Below are positions 33,068 through 46,778 of a stretch of DNA of 64,000 nt, one piece after another. Both the position numbers and the translations under genes were made by a program. The stretch is taken from NCBI GenBank assembly GCA_030512295.1, contig JAULSR010000002.1, positions 558,001 to 622,000 of the forward strand, in the 5' to 3' direction. The notes under the pieces are model-generated. The model ran no database searches and had not been told where the DNA came from. It was given only the letters and a program-made list of their open reading frames with translations. Every line of letters starts with the position of its first letter. The first letter of the stretch is position 1. Source of the stretch: Bombardia bombarda (Eukaryota; Ascomycota; Sordariomycetes; Sordariales; Lasiosphaeriaceae).

Positions 33068-34600
33068 ATGCGGGTGTCACTGCAGCTGTCGGCATTAGTC
33101 CTTTCCCAGGCCCTATTGGGTGACGCTCTGGCGCGGGCACCGGCCGTGGGAAAGCGAGATGGGCCTCAGTTCACCAATGGCCAGCCGATTGATGGCAAGG
33201 GCAAGGGTGCTCCCATCTATGGTACATTACGTTCTGACCTGCACGGCTATGTGCGACTTCCAATGCTGTGATGAGCTGCGCATGGCTGACACGGTGTGTC
33301 TTTTTAGGTGGCACCAACAAGCAGATCGATTTGCAGAACCCCGACAACCTAGCCCAGCAATCGACAGACAACGGAGTGGTGCCCAACTTGAAATGGAGCT
33401 TCTCCGACTCCAAGACCAGAATTCTGACCGGAGGATGGGTGCGCGAGCAAGTCATCACCGACCTGCCCTCCAGCCACGACATCGCCGCGGCCCAGCAGCA
33501 TCTCACCAAGGGAGCCATCCGGGAGCTCCACTGGCATCGTGTGGTGAGTTTATTTTTTTCTCGGAATAGCATCCTCCTGCTAACTGTTGCTCGCAGGCGG
33601 AATGGGGCATCGTCTACAACGGATCCATCCTGATCTCGGCCGTCGACGAGGACGGGAGATACCAGGTCGAGAAGCTCAGCTACGGCGACATCTGGTACTT
33701 CCCCAAGGGTGTCGCGCACACAGTGCAGGGTCTCGAGGAGGAGAACGAGTTCCTGCTCGTCTTTGACGAGGCCGACTTTGACAAGGTCGGCACCACCTTC
33801 AACGTCGACGACTGGATCAAGCACACGCCCAAGGACATCCTGGCCAGGAACTTTGGCGTCGACGAGTCCGTCTTCGACAACGTGCCGGCGCCGAACCCAT
33901 ACATCCTCAACGCCACCGTGAGCACCAAGACGGTGACGGACGGTCCCGCGGGCGAGGCGACGGGCAACGCGTCGTTTGTCTACAGGACTTTTGATCACCC
34001 GTCCGAGAAGGTGCCCGGAAAGGGGGGCGAGTTTTACAAGATCGACTCGACGAACTTCCCCATCAGCAAGACGATTGCCGCTACGTTTGTCAGGCTCGAG
34101 CCCAAGGGGTTGAGGGAGATGCACTGGCACCCGAATGTGAGATGACTTTCTGAGCTGTGATTCAGATGAGATCGTGAACGCTAACACGGAAATCACACCC
34201 ACAGGCTGAGGAGTGGCTGTATTTCCACCAGGGCCACGCGCGAGCCACCGTCTTCATTGGCGGCACCAACGCGCGGACATTTGACTTCAGCGCGGGCGAT
34301 ACCGCTGCGTTCCCGGACAACTCTGGGTGAGTGCTTGCTGTTCCTATTATGTCTTTTGGATATAACCAGGACGGATTACTGACTCTGAATTTGCTGTCCC
34401 CCTTCAGTCACTACATCGAAAACACATCTGACACGGAGGACCTCGTCTGGATCGAAATCTACAAGTCCGACCGGGTCGCCGACATCCCCCTGACGCAATG
34501 GCTGGCGCTCACGCCATCCGACATCGTGGCTCAGACGCTCAAGGTCCCTCTCAGCGTTGCCCAGACCTTGAAGAAGGAGAAGCAGGTTCTTATTCAGTAG
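33068..34600 (+). CDS. Bicupin oxalate decarboxylase, secreted
   Basis: Five exons, 33068-33221, 33308-33543, 33597-34136, 34205-34326 and 34408-34600, encode 414 residues, normal for fungal enzymes. The N-terminus is a signal peptide (VSLQLSALVLSQALLGDALA). Cupin 1 carries IRELHWHRVAEW, with the HxH and later GVAHTVQG metal ligands; cupin 2 carries REMHWHPNAEEW and FPDNSGHYIEN. Both introns that interrupt the metal motifs fall right after HWH..., a paired position consistent with internal duplication. The enzyme splits oxalate to formate and CO2 with manganese and is expected outside the cell. RILTGGWVREQVI and WIKHTPKDILARNF are further family signatures. Neighbours give no functional hint. 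Confidence 0.92.
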
Positions 34601-37535
34601 AGGAGCTACCGTTGAGCTGGATGGGTGTTCTGTTCTGGTTTAGGGTTTAGGGGGGAATCGAATAGTGTTCGCATTGTCGCAAGAGTTGAGGCCAGTGGTG
34701 AAATATAATCTCACATATATAGTGATACCTAATAATAGTACTGTTAATATCTTGATCTTGACTAGTATGTTTGCAGCTGATGGCATGAGATCACTTGGCT
34801 GGTGTCTCCTAGTGGTGTGAGCCAGCCACAGAAAATGATCATGCGTGGGGTGGAATATTCACGGGACCAACGATAGGGGGGATGTGATGCAGGTGGTATA
34901 CGACCAGATGCAACACAATCGTTAACGCTTTACCGGCGGTATCGTGACGTGCTCATCATCATTGTTAGTGCATCGATATTAATTACATCGTAACCCACCC
35001 CGATAAGCGTTATCGCCCACCCCCCCGTTTTAAACCTTTCTCAACCCAGATCGTGGTTGGCCAACTGGGTGGTAGCTTTCGAGTTTCCCTGAACAAGCCT
35101 TTCGCCACCCCGCGGTCTTGGTGCTGCTGTGGGGTCACGTCACCGGCTGATGGATTTGGTAGAGGATGTGCGGGCAGTGCAGCCGACTTCGCACGGCCGG
35201 CTGGGAAAGATGGGGAGGAAGTTGAAGATTGGGGAAAAGAGCAGCGGGCGGCGGTGGCGGCGATAGGCAAAGAAATGAAACGAGATAAAAGATCGATAGG
35301 TAATTGAAGTGTCTGCTGTTTCGGGAATCCCGGGTTGTGAAGGACGTCCATCTTTCTTTTCGTACCAAATACGAGGATAAGACGTCACACACCATCTTGC
35401 TTGCACGACCGTCTCTGGTAAATGTCTAGGTTAAAAAAGGGGGGAAGCTGTATTGTAAAACAGTGACTTAAATCGACGTGGGTATCCGCAGGTACCTGCA
35501 TCGGCGATATAATAGACATCCAATGTATTCACACTGGGCTTTTGATATCTGGTGTCATTGCTGGGTCGCATCGCTGGGTCGTTAGTAGGATCAATATTAA
35601 GATTCTGTGACCAGCTGCGGTCCAGACCTCGTTTAATTATAGCGGGCGAGACCGTTCTGGAGAATCATAGGTAGGGAGAAAAGTAGGTACCTGAATGGAA
35701 GCAAGGGGCCTTCAAGTAGGGGACTTGAAGCTGGATTAGGGGTTCAGGGAAGTCCACAGTGGAGCTTTCGGTTTTAAAACTGAAGAAACGACCTAATCCA
35801 AGGCAAGTCTCCGCCTCGCAAGACCTGGGTTTCCGGTCCCGAAAGTCAAGATATTTGTCGGGTAGGGCTGTCGCTCGGACAATGAATGGAGTCTGAATAC
35901 AGTATGCAAGCAATTCATACCACTGTGCATGCATGTACTCCCAAAACACGACATTCGCATACATAAACGCCGTCGCGACTGCAACCAAACTCGAGCCAGA
36001 CACCTCCTGGGCTCCTGGAGGCCCTGACTAGGAGTCCTGATACGGCGCCAGCTGTTACACGACCTGGCCTGGGGATGGGAATCCCGTCGGGCGCATCGTA
36101 GACAATTTTGACTGTCGATCATTTTATGGGGGCTGCCCCGTCCAAAACGACAGTTGCTGCAAGGTTCCCATCGATAAAAAATCTGTTCTTACCCACTGGG
36201 TCTGGCGGCGGCGCTCGGTCTTGCACCCGCTCGCTACCTAAGTTAATCTAGATACCTTACCTTCACTACCTGCGCACCTGCTTTTCCATCGTTTGGTTTC
36301 GTTAGTGCACTTTTTCGTACGTAGATGTGCGTACGCAACGGGCATCCCGTTGAGTATCGATGGATGTTGCATAGATCGGTGGGGCATTTATAGAGCCATA
36401 GTGGACGGGGCTCGGCCCTGGTCATCACGTTCTTGAATCCTTAAAACAACTGGCCCGAGCCCCTCCTCTGGTCTGCTCAGCCCAGTCCAGCCCAGCGCGT
36501 AACGTATCGCGGTGAAAGGTGGTGCCGTGAATGGATGGGATAAAGTAGGATGCATGTCTCATGTCTCGGTACGAGCAGGCACCATTATCCTTCATATAGA
36601 ATAGGTTGGTAAGTCGTGAGAAAGCTGAATCGCTGAGTACCTTGCCTAGGTATGATTATTTGTGGCGGTTCCATGTGTAATAGAGTGGGCGTATGTGTGC
36701 CCGTGCCAACTTATCGCAAACCCCCACCTACTCGTCGCATCACAGGCGCCTAGGTACGTAGGTACATTACCCAAGTGCCTAAGGATACCTACCCAAGGTA
36801 AGGTAGGTAATGTAATGTACCTGAACTGTCAATCTCCTTGATTATTTCCAAGCTTTTATTCTTTTCTTAATTCTTCAGCCCACACCAGGTATCATCCAAA
36901 TCACTTGATTTTCTCTTTCCAATGCCGTTACCGCTATATCATCATAATAAACCGGTAGTAGACTACGCCGCTACCAATATCTATGTTGTGCCAACGATTT
37001 TATACCCATATCTCGCGTGAGATTACCACATCGTTCTGCTATCTCCCCGTCTCTTTGCGCCCCTCCTCCCTACCTCTATATCTGGTATAGGTATTCGTAC
37101 TTTGCACCGCCGTCGCCCTTGCATCGAGTGCTAGAAAGACGGAAGCGTCGTCAAAACGGAACAGTAAAAAAAAAAAGGGTCACCATCTTGTCTAAGAAAA
37201 TAAGACAAACCCAAGTCAGCGATTACCTCAGTTAACTCTGAGCGCATCATACCTACCTACCTAGAATCCGGTTAGCGATCAGGTAGCAGTTGCCCCTCCA
37301 TCCAACCCCGGCCCAGTCCGGCGCCCAGCCTGCGCGCCCAAAAACACCGAGGGCCGTTCCCTGCTTCCATGTTCCTTGCCCATCCCGCCGTCAATTTCCC
37401 AGTCTCGACAACTTCGAGTCCAACAACACACACACACATACACACAACATTGCAAGCATCTCTCGGCAATTCTTTTTTGTCCAAGGTTAGTCTGCCTCCT
37501 AGTCTTCCTCTCCTCCGTTTGGTTTGCTGCAGCGC

Positions 37536-37633
<98 letters not shown>

Positions 37634-38230
37634 ATCAGCAGCAACAACAATATCAGCAGCAACAACAACAACAACATATCGGCCCGCCAGCACTTGACAT
37701 GCGAGAGAGTGGTAACCGAAGCCGCCTTATTTGGGATCGCGCACGCATCGTCCGTTCGGCCTGCGACAAGCCAGTCAGGATGCGCAATTTCTGGCAACTC
37801 AGCTTCTCTCGCTGCTTGCGACCAAGCCACCTCAGCGCATGCCCCTTGACCCGCTTGGTCCGGTGTCGAATCAGTGTTCCATATGCTGCATATCAAGCCG
37901 CCATGAATGACCGACCCAATGTCCTGGGCATCAAAAGCTAACCAACCGGCCCGCCAGTCCAAGACAGCACCGGCGTTCTGCCATCATTCCATTCTATACC
38001 TAGCCTAACCGCCATCGCACCGCACCGCACCGCTCCGCACACATCGCACCCATCGTCGTTGCAATCAACGTACGGATACGACTTCATCACATCATCGTCA
38101 CATTCCTTGCTATCATACCAAACTTGCCGCCTGCCCCGCCTCCGCCTCCGCCTCCCCGCCACTCGCGTCCTCTATCGATCGTTGCTGTCCCTGGCGCCGA
38201 TTCATCTTGACGCTCATCCCGAGCTTCGCA
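34601..38230. other. Long intergenic region, no gene recognised
   Basis: About 3.6 kb. CCTACC/TAGGTA words cluster at 36752-36820 and 37250-37264. Open frames around 35.6-36.1 kb resemble no known protein. The last part is the SRPK promoter and leader, with the CAA microsatellite. Confidence 0.5.
37537..37674 (+). repeat. CAA microsatellite upstream of the SRPK gene
   Basis: Thirty-two perfect CAA triplets (37537-37632) are followed by two TATCAGCAGCAACAACAA units and more CAA. A frame through it reads polyglutamine, or polyasparagine in another phase, but nothing around it resembles a protein. Confidence 0.92.
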
Positions 38231-41200
38231 ATGAACGGGTCACAACAAGCAAAGGACGCCTCGGCGCAAAAACCGTCGCAGAGCGCTCCTTCAGCAGCAG
38301 CCTCCAACGGCAGCTCTACACTCAACAAGAAGAGGAAGAAGGATGGCCTAAAACCCATCATCACAACAGAGGGTCCTCCTGGGTATGTGCATCGCGCCTC
38401 TCATCACCCCCCGCCGGCTGCAGGAACCGATCAAGGCTCGGCTTCGGCGCTGGCTTCCCATTCCCATTCCCATTCCCACTCCCATCCCCAGCTCCAATTC
38501 CAATTCCAGTCCCGATCCCGATCCCGATCCCAGCATCCCAGCATCAGACGTGTGACGTCTTCCCAATGTGTGAAGAAAAGACATTGCGCAGCGAGTGTGG
38601 GTTGTCCTACTCCCCGCGCGCATCGATCGCATCGGGCAGCGAGCTTGGCTTGACTGCTGCCCTGGACAGAAAAGTGGCGGGGTGCGGTACCTTGGGTGGG
38701 CCATGGGCCTTGGATGGATCGTGGAGGGGAAAAGTGCAGCGTCCATGCGCGCGCTACGACATCATGGCAGGCCACTCCAACCCCCGTGCATGGGCGGGCA
38801 CCAACTGCCTACCTTGACACATTATACACTCGGGGGGGCATGGCATGGCAGCAGGCAGGGCAATCAACTCTGGTCAGTCGTGAGGACAGAAGCGCGGCTT
38901 GGGATTTGTTTGTGGCTCTAGTGGGCTGCAGCATTGTTACCTTGCGTTGTGCATTGTGTCTGTCCGAATCTGTCGCACCGCCCCAAGTCTCAGCAGGTTA
39001 CCTTGCCTGTGCTGCTCGCTCCCGCAATACCCATACCGCCTTCTCCGATTTCCTCCGCAAAGAGACATTTGACGTTTGTTCTCCATTCTTCACCACCCTG
39101 TTGATCACGTCACCCGTCACTACACTACTGGGAACTCGTCACCCGTCAAACTTCCTTTCTCCTCTTGCCGTGAATGTGCCTGGAAGCCCCTGCGCCCCCG
39201 CGCACTCCTTCAAGATGAAGACAATGCTGCTCAAGAAGACAAGGTCGCCCATCCCCACTTTTGCTTGATTGTGCGAATCCGGCCTGCAAAGCCAAGCCCC
39301 CTCCACTCGAAAGCCAAGTCCCGGTCCCGAGCTGAGGTGCTGCTGCTCAAAGTTTGGCACCTTGCGGAGAGATCCAGCCCCCAACTTCACCCCGCCACTC
39401 CCACTACCACCGTTATCCACCTTCGCCTTACTGCTTCACCTGCCTACCTCACCGCATTCACCGCACTGCATTTCGCATCCCGCATTCCACATCTTTGAAA
39501 TATCGCTCGTCGGCCGGTGGAAGCACCGCACCGTCATGTAGAACTCTCGCTTACATTCATCTCCTACATACAGGGCTGCCCAAGTAGCATCAGCGATGGC
39601 CCCCTCGCCCACCTCGTCGTCTTCGCCCGAGGACGCCGCCGAGAACACAGCCGACGAAGAAGACTCTGAGGATTACTGCAAGGGAGGATACCACCCCGTC
39701 ACAATCGGCGAAAAGTTTAAAGATGGCAAATACACGGTGGTGCGCAAGCTGGGCTGGGGCCACTTCTCGACTGTCTGGCTATCAAGAGATAATACCAATG
39801 GGAAGCATGTGGCGCTGAAGGTTGTGCGATCCGCCGCCCATTATACCGAAACCGCCATCGATGAGATCAAGCTTCTCAATAAGATCGTCCAGGCGAACCC
39901 CAACCACCCCGGTCGCAAACACGTCGTCAGCCTTCTTGATTCGTTTGAGCACAAGGGCCCGAACGGTACACACGTCTGCATGGTCTTTGAGGTGTTGGGA
40001 GAGAATCTTCTGGGGTTAATCAAGAGGTGGAATCACAGAGGCATCCCTATGCCGCTCGTGAAGCAAATCACGAAGCAGGTGCTCCTGGGCCTCGATTACC
40101 TCCACCGAGAGTGCGGTATTATCCATACCGACCTGAAGCCCGAGAACGTTCTGATCGAAATTGGCGATGTCGAGCAAACCGTCAAGCGGGTAGTCAAGAG
40201 CGAACCAAACGAAAAGGAAAACAACAGGAATGGTCGTCGGAGACGCAGGACTCTGATCACGGGCAGTCAGCCTTTGCCCTCGCCCCTCAACGCGAGTTTC
40301 AACCACTCATCGTTGTTCCCCTCGCCAACACCTCACTCCAGTCTCGGCCAGATGCTACACGATGGTAAGTAGATGCACCATGCGCTGCTAACGCTTGTTG
40401 CCGACAGCTAACGACCAACTATGAGCAGGAAACAAATCCAAGGATGCATCGCCGCGATCGGATAAGGAGAGCAACGAGGACAACAAGCAGCAGCAGCGGG
40501 AAAGGACAGCTGACATCCTGACCAAGGAAGTCTCAGGGATATCTCTAGACAAGAACAGTAACTCTACGGCGAACTCGACGGCTGGCGAAAAGCGCAAGGC
40601 GGATGATATGCAGGCCTTTGAGATCATCAGCGTGAAGATTGCAGATTTGGGGAATGCGTGCTGGGTGAATCACCACTTCACAAACGACATCCAAACGCGC
40701 CAGTACCGCTCACCCGAGGTAATTCTTGGCGCAAAGTGGGGAGCAAGCACAGACGTCTGGAGCATGGCTGCCATGGTACGGGACTTCCAACCTCACTCAC
40801 GTAACTTCTATTGGCATTCACAAATACTAACTATACTTAGACATTCGAACTCATCACGGGTGACTATTTGTTCGACCCACAGTCTGGTACCAAGTATGGC
40901 AAGGACGATGACCACATTGCCCAAATCATCGAGCTTCTTGGACCCTTTCCCAAGTCTTTGTGCTTGTCGGGCAAATGGTCTCAGGAGATATTCAACAGGA
41001 AAGGGGAGCTGCGCAATATCCACAGGTTGAGGCATTGGGCTCTCCCCGACGTCTTGAAGGAGAAGTACCATTTCAAGGAAGAGGACGCTAAGCGCGTGGC
41101 CGACTTCCTCACCCCTATGCTGGAACTGATGCCAGAGAAGCGAGCCAACGCAGGCGGGATGGCCGGCCATCTGTGGCTTGAGGACACGCCTGGCATGAAG

Positions 41201-41281
41201 GGCGTCAAGATCGACAAAGTTGAGGTTGGGAGTCGTGGGGAAGGCATAGATGGTTGGGCAAGCGAAGTGAGGAAGCGATAA
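38231..41281 (+). CDS. SKY1: SR-protein-specific kinase (SRPK; Sky1/Dsk1 type)
   Basis: Four exons, 38231-38382, 39574-40364, 40429-40775 and 40841-41281, encode 576 residues. Kinase landmarks: LGWGHFSTVWL glycine loop, VALKVV lysine, HTDLKPENVL catalytic loop (TDLKPEN in place of RDLKPEN, the SRPK signature), IADLGNACWV in place of DFG, TRQYRSPEVILG, and DVWSMAAMTFEL. A charged spacer of about 130 residues splits the lobes, as in SRPKs. These kinases phosphorylate RS-domain splicing factors in cytoplasm and nucleus. The first intron is 1191 nt, very long for this genome; it is supported by exact phase (GG|G) and open sequence on both sides, but an alternative start at 39596 would encode only the kinase. 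Confidence 0.92.
38456..38543 (+). repeat. Hexanucleotide repeats within the long SRPK intron
   Basis: Runs of CCCATT, then CCAATT and CCCGAT units, lie in the 1191-nt first intron of the SRPK gene. Confidence 0.8.
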
Positions 41282-43140
41282 ACGCTCTGTTGTGGCCGGA
41301 GCGAGCGTGCGAGACGAACCTCTGTGTTTTCTTCTTCTTTTCTCCAACCAACCCGTCATGTTGATCAGCAAAGGAAGGGAGAGGTGATTGCAAACGCATG
41401 ACAGTCGCATTGAATTGAGGGTCTTGTCAGCAAAGAGGATTACTGAATTGAAGAGCTTGGTGTCGCTACTACTTTATTTGCTCCTGTTTCCTACGGGACA
41501 GCTTATATCATTGGGACGCGCCACGCCCCCTCCTGGAGAGAAATAGGAAGGAAACTGGAAGCAAACCACGAAAAAAGAAAAGTTTATTTCCTCTATCTAG
41601 AGAGCGTTTATTACTTCTTTCCTTTACCTCTTTGCGCATGGTATGACTTTTCAGGCAGGAAGGCAGGCATGCAGGCAGAGCGCACTCAACCAGCGAATCA
41701 TTAATGGTTTCCATCCCCCCCCCCCCCTCCCTTTCCCTTTTGTTTGTTTTTGCTTTTACTTTTTCATTTCACCTTACTATTTACCTATTCATTACCTGTT
41801 TTACACTTTGTCTTTATGTAGGGGGTTTCACAACGTCTGCACTGCACGTAGCCTGCGTCCGTCCGTCTGTTTGTCCCTCTTCTTGAGACGTTCTACTACT
41901 CCCAGCATGCCGTTTAACCAACAAACTTAATTGAACCGTCCGCCATCTCCACCACCACCACCGCCGCCGCCGCCGTTGCAGCCGTTGCAGCCGTTGCTAC
42001 TATACTACCTTAGTTAGTGCATTGCTATTAATACTGCACCAGGTACATTAGCTTGGAAAGCGAAACTAGCCTCTTGGGATTCCCGCGAGGAGCGTTATTC
42101 TTTGTTCTTCGTCGGTCGTTTTCGCATGGGATATACACACGCTCGCTCGTTTTTGTTTTTTCTTTTCCTTGTTTATCTCGGTTTGCGCTGTGTGGTGGTG
42201 GTTGTGGTGTCTGGATATAATCTGGGGAGACGGTGATGGACGATATAGATGATGGAATTTGGTCGGTACGGATCTCGTTTCTGGGGGGGGGGGGGGGGGA
42301 GGGGGGGAGGGAAGGAGGCACAGGTGGGTTGGGAGAAGAGGCGATGAGGTGCTGCTTGGCTTGGCTTGGATGATACATACATATATAGGTCAATACCAGC
42401 TAAACACTCTTACTTTTGTGATGGGTTCCATTGCTTCTCATTTCTGGTTACTTGCGCATTTGTTGTCTGTGTGCTTGGAGCACGACGTTCAGATATTCTA
42501 GGTGTCTTGTTCCCTCCCCCCCTCAATTTTACCTTCTTGTACTATACCTTAGTGAACAGACCTCCATGTCAGGCACGCTCACTCGTAAATGTCTACATGT
42601 ACGCACACACGATAAGCTCATGGATGTTACACAGATTTAAATGAATATGGTGGCGAAGTATGAGAGAGAAGGGACAAGCGCTATGGGACTTTCTTGGAAT
42701 GTCTCGTGAGATCCTCAAGTCCAAACCACTGTCCGCAGCTGGTTGCAAGTCGCTTGCCAGCCATATGCCCTATATGTCAAAGTTCGGCAAGCCGTCTCTC
42801 AGCGGCAACGGCAAGTAATGCATCGCAATTGTACACCAAACGGAACCCATTCTCCTAAAGCTATGCAATCATCAAATTCTGTTATTGGTCTACTCGGCCA
42901 AGCCCTCGTCTGCTGGATCAAAAAGAACTCGAGCCCAAACCCAAAAGAGAGAAAATAAAAATAAAACCCCTTCCCTTCCCATTATCTATTTACATGATCA
43001 TAATGCCACAAAAGAGTCTGCCAGCCAATTCATTCAGCCTATACTAGCAACGAGTTCGCTTAACCTCCCGCTACTACAGCCACCCTAGTCTTGCCTCGTC
43101 TCTTCTTGTAGCTGAGAACCAGACAGCCCCAGCCCGGGAT
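41282..43140. other. Intergenic DNA between convergent SRPK and IWS1 genes
   Basis: No gene recognised. It holds 3' regions of two convergent genes, a run of Cs near 41718 and a G17 run at 42283-42299. Confidence 0.55.
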
Positions 43141-44558
43141 TCAGCGTTTTCCTTTACCCTTTTGCGTCATCTTGCGGAAAGCCTCCAGGCCGCCAGACCC
43201 AATGGGCCGATGGTCAGGGCCTCGAGAGCCGTCAAACGTGCTCCGCGGGGCGATGGTGTAGGAGGCAGGGAGACCAGCGGGCCTGGCGCGGTTCGTGTTG
43301 ACGGGATCCGGGGCAAGCATCCGCTCCCTCTCGAGCTCGTATTCCGTCTTGCGGGCGGCGCCAGGGCGTTGTGTCAGTGTGATCTGAGAACTGGAGGCGG
43401 ATTCTTGTCGCTGGGCGATCTTGGCGGCACTGTGGTTGAGAGTTAGCAGGCTATCATGGCACATGGGGTGTTTAATTGGGATTACATACTTGAAATCAAA
43501 GTCGCGACTCTCAACGTGTCGCTTCTTGTAGTCGTCGGTCCGCTTGAGAATGGGACGACTCCATTCTCCCAGCAGTCGCTCGGCGATACGCTTGATGCCG
43601 ACCTCGGGACGTTTGCTGCGAGTGTAGAAGAGCACAACCTTGCCGATGCCGCTGCTCAGTAGAGAGTCCTTGCCGATGGGCAGTTTTGCGAGGGCGGTAA
43701 AGATATCTCGCTGGATGTTGTACGCCGGAAGGCTGCCATCATTCAACGGCTCGAGGAAGTACTTGACAGACTGGAGGAAGTTTGTCTCGGGGTCGAGAAC
43801 AGAGTCTTGGATAGCTGTGCGATTGAGGAGTGCCGTGACTTGAGGGAGGAGCTTCAGCTTGTGCACGGCAGGCTGGCCCTTCTCGCGAGCATCGTTGTCG
43901 GCCACACAGGCCTGCTCCATCGAAACTTTGAGGTGGGCAATCTGATCATCCATTTCGTCTTCGAGATCCTGAAAGTAAGAATGAAACCGTTAGCAACCAG
44001 GTCAAAGATATAAGCATGAATGACAAAGAGAGACAGAGAAACACGTACAATCTCGTCCTTCTTCTTCCGTCGCTTGCTGGGGTTCTTGACGGCAGCGTCG
44101 ATGGCTCTGTCCAGGGCGCGGCGTCTCCGCTCCTCAGGTGAGAGGTGCTCCTCGTTGTCCTCCTGTCGCGGAGGGGGCTCTTTCCTAGCAGCGGCCAGTC
44201 TCTCGCCGTCGGCACGCGACTTTCGCGGTCGACGCTCTGTCTCCTCAGCATCACCAGCCTCAACTTCACCTCCTCGTGCACGCTTTCGAGGTCTGCGGCC
44301 CTCCTTGGGCTTCTTGGCTGGCTCGGCATCTGTCCGCTTGCGCTTTGCCGCCTTCAGCGTCTTGGCCACATTCTCATCAATCTCAATCGGCTGCTCAGCA
44401 GACGGGTCGTAGTCGTCGAACTGGTCCTCGTCAATTTCAGAGAGAAGATCCGAGTCGTTGTCGGAGTCGTTGCTGGCTTCATCGTGATGGTCATTGTGAG
44501 CGTCGTCTTGGTCGTGACGCTCGGCATGAGAGCCGACCGGAGAGTCGGCGTCGGACAT
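43141..44558 (-). CDS. IWS1: Transcription elongation factor IWS1/Spn1
   Basis: Three minus-strand exons, 44558-44049, 43968-43490 and 43429-43141, encode 425 residues. Residues 1-170 are acidic and then lysine/arginine-rich (EIDEDQFDDYDPSAEQ, RRPRKRARGG), the usual disordered N-terminus. Residues about 175-330 form the TFIIS N-terminal (LW) domain: MDDQIAHLKVSMEQA, HKLKLLPQVTALLNR, VKYFLEPLNDGSLPAYNIQR, LSSGIGKVVLFYTRSKRPE and ERLLGEWSRPIL. IWS1 binds Spt6 and RNA polymerase II to link elongation with chromatin and mRNA export. It is convergent with the SRPK gene and divergent from the Brl1/Brr6 gene, with 574 bp between the two start codons. Confidence 0.93.
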
Positions 44559-45132
44559 GGTTGTATCGACGCGTTGAGTTCGCGGTGAAGCGTTTGTTCC
44601 GAGATAGACTCGCGGGTTCTAGATGAAGTTCGAGCAAGGCGCGTTGTTCTGGTTGGGAAGCCCAGGTGTGCGCTTGGCTTTGGATGAGATGGGGAGTTTC
44701 CGTGTGCAATCGACGACGCTCCAGGCTGCTCAGGTTGCAGCACAGTCGGCCGCGCCAGGCCAGTCAACCAGTGCAGAGCAGCTTGGCCGTGGATTAGCCG
44801 GCTACCAGCCAGGATGGCACGGACCAAGATTGATCTAAACTCCTACAGGGCCCCTGATGCTGCTGGGGCCACCTGGAGCAAGGGAGCGACTGCCCCACCT
44901 CCCATGCCGCGCGCGCCAGCTGCAAGCAAGCAAACAAAATCCTGCCGGGGAATTTCGTGTTTACATTGGAACGTCTTGGTTGCCACCGACGACGTTTGTC
45001 GTGCATCTGCCTACATATACAACCTACGTACATAGGCATTGAAGCAGGAACACGGCTGCACGGCTACCTGGAAACCGCGCGCGCAAAACATCCGATAAAT
45101 TGCGAAAACAACATTATCAGTCTGTCGTTACC

Positions 45133-46778
45133 ATGAATCGTCGAGGTTATGAAGGTCCTATGGACTGGGAGTACCAGCACCAACCACAAGTCGACCCTAA
45201 CAGTCCCTTCGTGAAGTATACGCAAAAGCCGGCAACATGTAGGTTGGGCCCTTTCCCAATATCAACCCCGCCCGCATCTTATCTTTCCTAGAACCATTCC
45301 GTGCCCAACTTACTGACCATAGCCCACCCATCATAGCAATCTTCGAGTCGTCATCGTCATCGCCCTCCAAACCGAACAACAACTTATTCGCCGCCAACGT
45401 ATCTGCCTTTTCGAGACCTTCGCCCTTGAAGCCCCAGCAGCAGTCGGCGCCACCGCCGCCTCACTCGTCCTTTTTCAATCCCCAAATCCGAAACAAGCCG
45501 TCAGCGCCCGCCTTTCGGAATCCCGCCTTTACAACCCCGCAAAAACGTATCGATGAGCTCGCCTATTCCGAGTTCTCAGGAGCCGAGACAAGCCCAGCCA
45601 TGACGGATACGTCTGAGACGCCTGCCGACACACCCGAGGTCGATCGGGACGAGGACTTTAGGAATATGACAATCACGCCAAACTCGCCTAGCATGTCCTT
45701 GTTCAAGAGCATGAGGCGAAGCCGCACCCCCGGCAAGGGGGAACTGGCGCGGGGAAACAGAGACAGGGTCAGGAAGAGGAAGCGGATACACGGCGATAAA
45801 GACGTAGGCAGCGTCCGGAACCGACTGTCCAATGGCTCCGACGACTCGGATAGCGACTGGGAGGATACGGCGGCCAGAGGCAAGAAGGCCGGGAAGGCGG
45901 CCAATCGGGGCGTGGTAAGCAGCTTCCTCGCTGCCATTAGCGACCACCCGAGCGCCCCAGCCATCTTGTCCAAATGGCTGCAGCTCGGTGTGAACATGGT
46001 CTTTATGGGCTTTGTCCTGGCCGGCATCTTGACCATCTGGTCGCAGATACGCGCCGACCTATCACACGCCAGCGAGAAGGCCCGGGCTGCCATAGTGCAA
46101 GAGGCTGCCGTATGTAGCCAGCATTATCTTCAAAACAAATGCGCCCCAAGGGCGCTTCGGGCGCCGGCGCTGGAGGGACCATGCAATGAATGGGAGGCAT
46201 GTATGAACCAGGATGACTCGGCCATCATGAAGCTCCAGGTCTCAGCCAGGAACGTAGCTGAGATAATGAACGAGTTTGTTGGGGTCATGACCTTCAAGAC
46301 ATGGGTAAGTGTGCCTGCCTGCCTTTGGCCGATCCCTTTCTCTCTGTTATTTTCTTCATTCTCTTGCAGCCTGCTGACCATGCTTTGCTCTCATCAGGGG
46401 TTTATCATGTCGCTGTTCTTAGCAACAGTGATCGCCAGTAACCTTGGCTTCGGGTATCTTCGCGAATCGACGCTCTCACACTCGGCCAGGCCAGCGGACC
46501 CCTTGCAGTCTCCGCCCGTCACACACCCGATGCTGGGGGCTACGGCACATCACAACCCTCAGCAGGCGTATATTTGGGCCCCGATTAGTGAGACACCTCG
46601 TCATATCCGGCGCAACCTGTTCAACAACCACGACGCAACCGACACGGAGAATTCCCCAGAGCCCACCAAATCAATCATGCCGCCGCCACAGACCCCTTCG
46701 GGAAGAGGAAGTCCTTCCAAGGGTGACAGGGGGCGGAGTCCATCCAAAAGGGACAGGAGCCCAAGCAAGGGCTACTAG
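45133..46778 (+). CDS. BRL1: Nuclear-envelope protein Brl1/Brr6
   Basis: Three exons, 45133-45238, 45337-46304 and 46398-46778, encode 484 residues. The N-terminal 220 residues are S/P-rich. A first membrane helix (LGVNMVFMGFVLAGILTIW) is followed by the lumenal domain with the four-cysteine Brr6 pattern (VCSQHYLQNKCAP, GPCNEWEACMNQD) and a second helix (GFIMSLFLATVIASNLGFGYL). A C-terminal tail of S/P/K repeats follows. Brl1 and Brr6 act in the inner and outer nuclear membrane fusion step of nuclear-pore assembly and in lipid homeostasis. Which of the two paralogues this is cannot be settled here. Confidence 0.9.

Noticed and set aside
35665..36003. Minus-strand frame near 36 kb as a gene
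   Set aside because: No recognisable domain, no consistent introns, and the overlapping frame is equally open.
37369..37941. Polyglutamine or polyasparagine protein over the CAA tract
   Set aside because: Several overlapping frames are open only because of the triplet repeat; flanking sequence is not protein-like and lies upstream of the SRPK gene.
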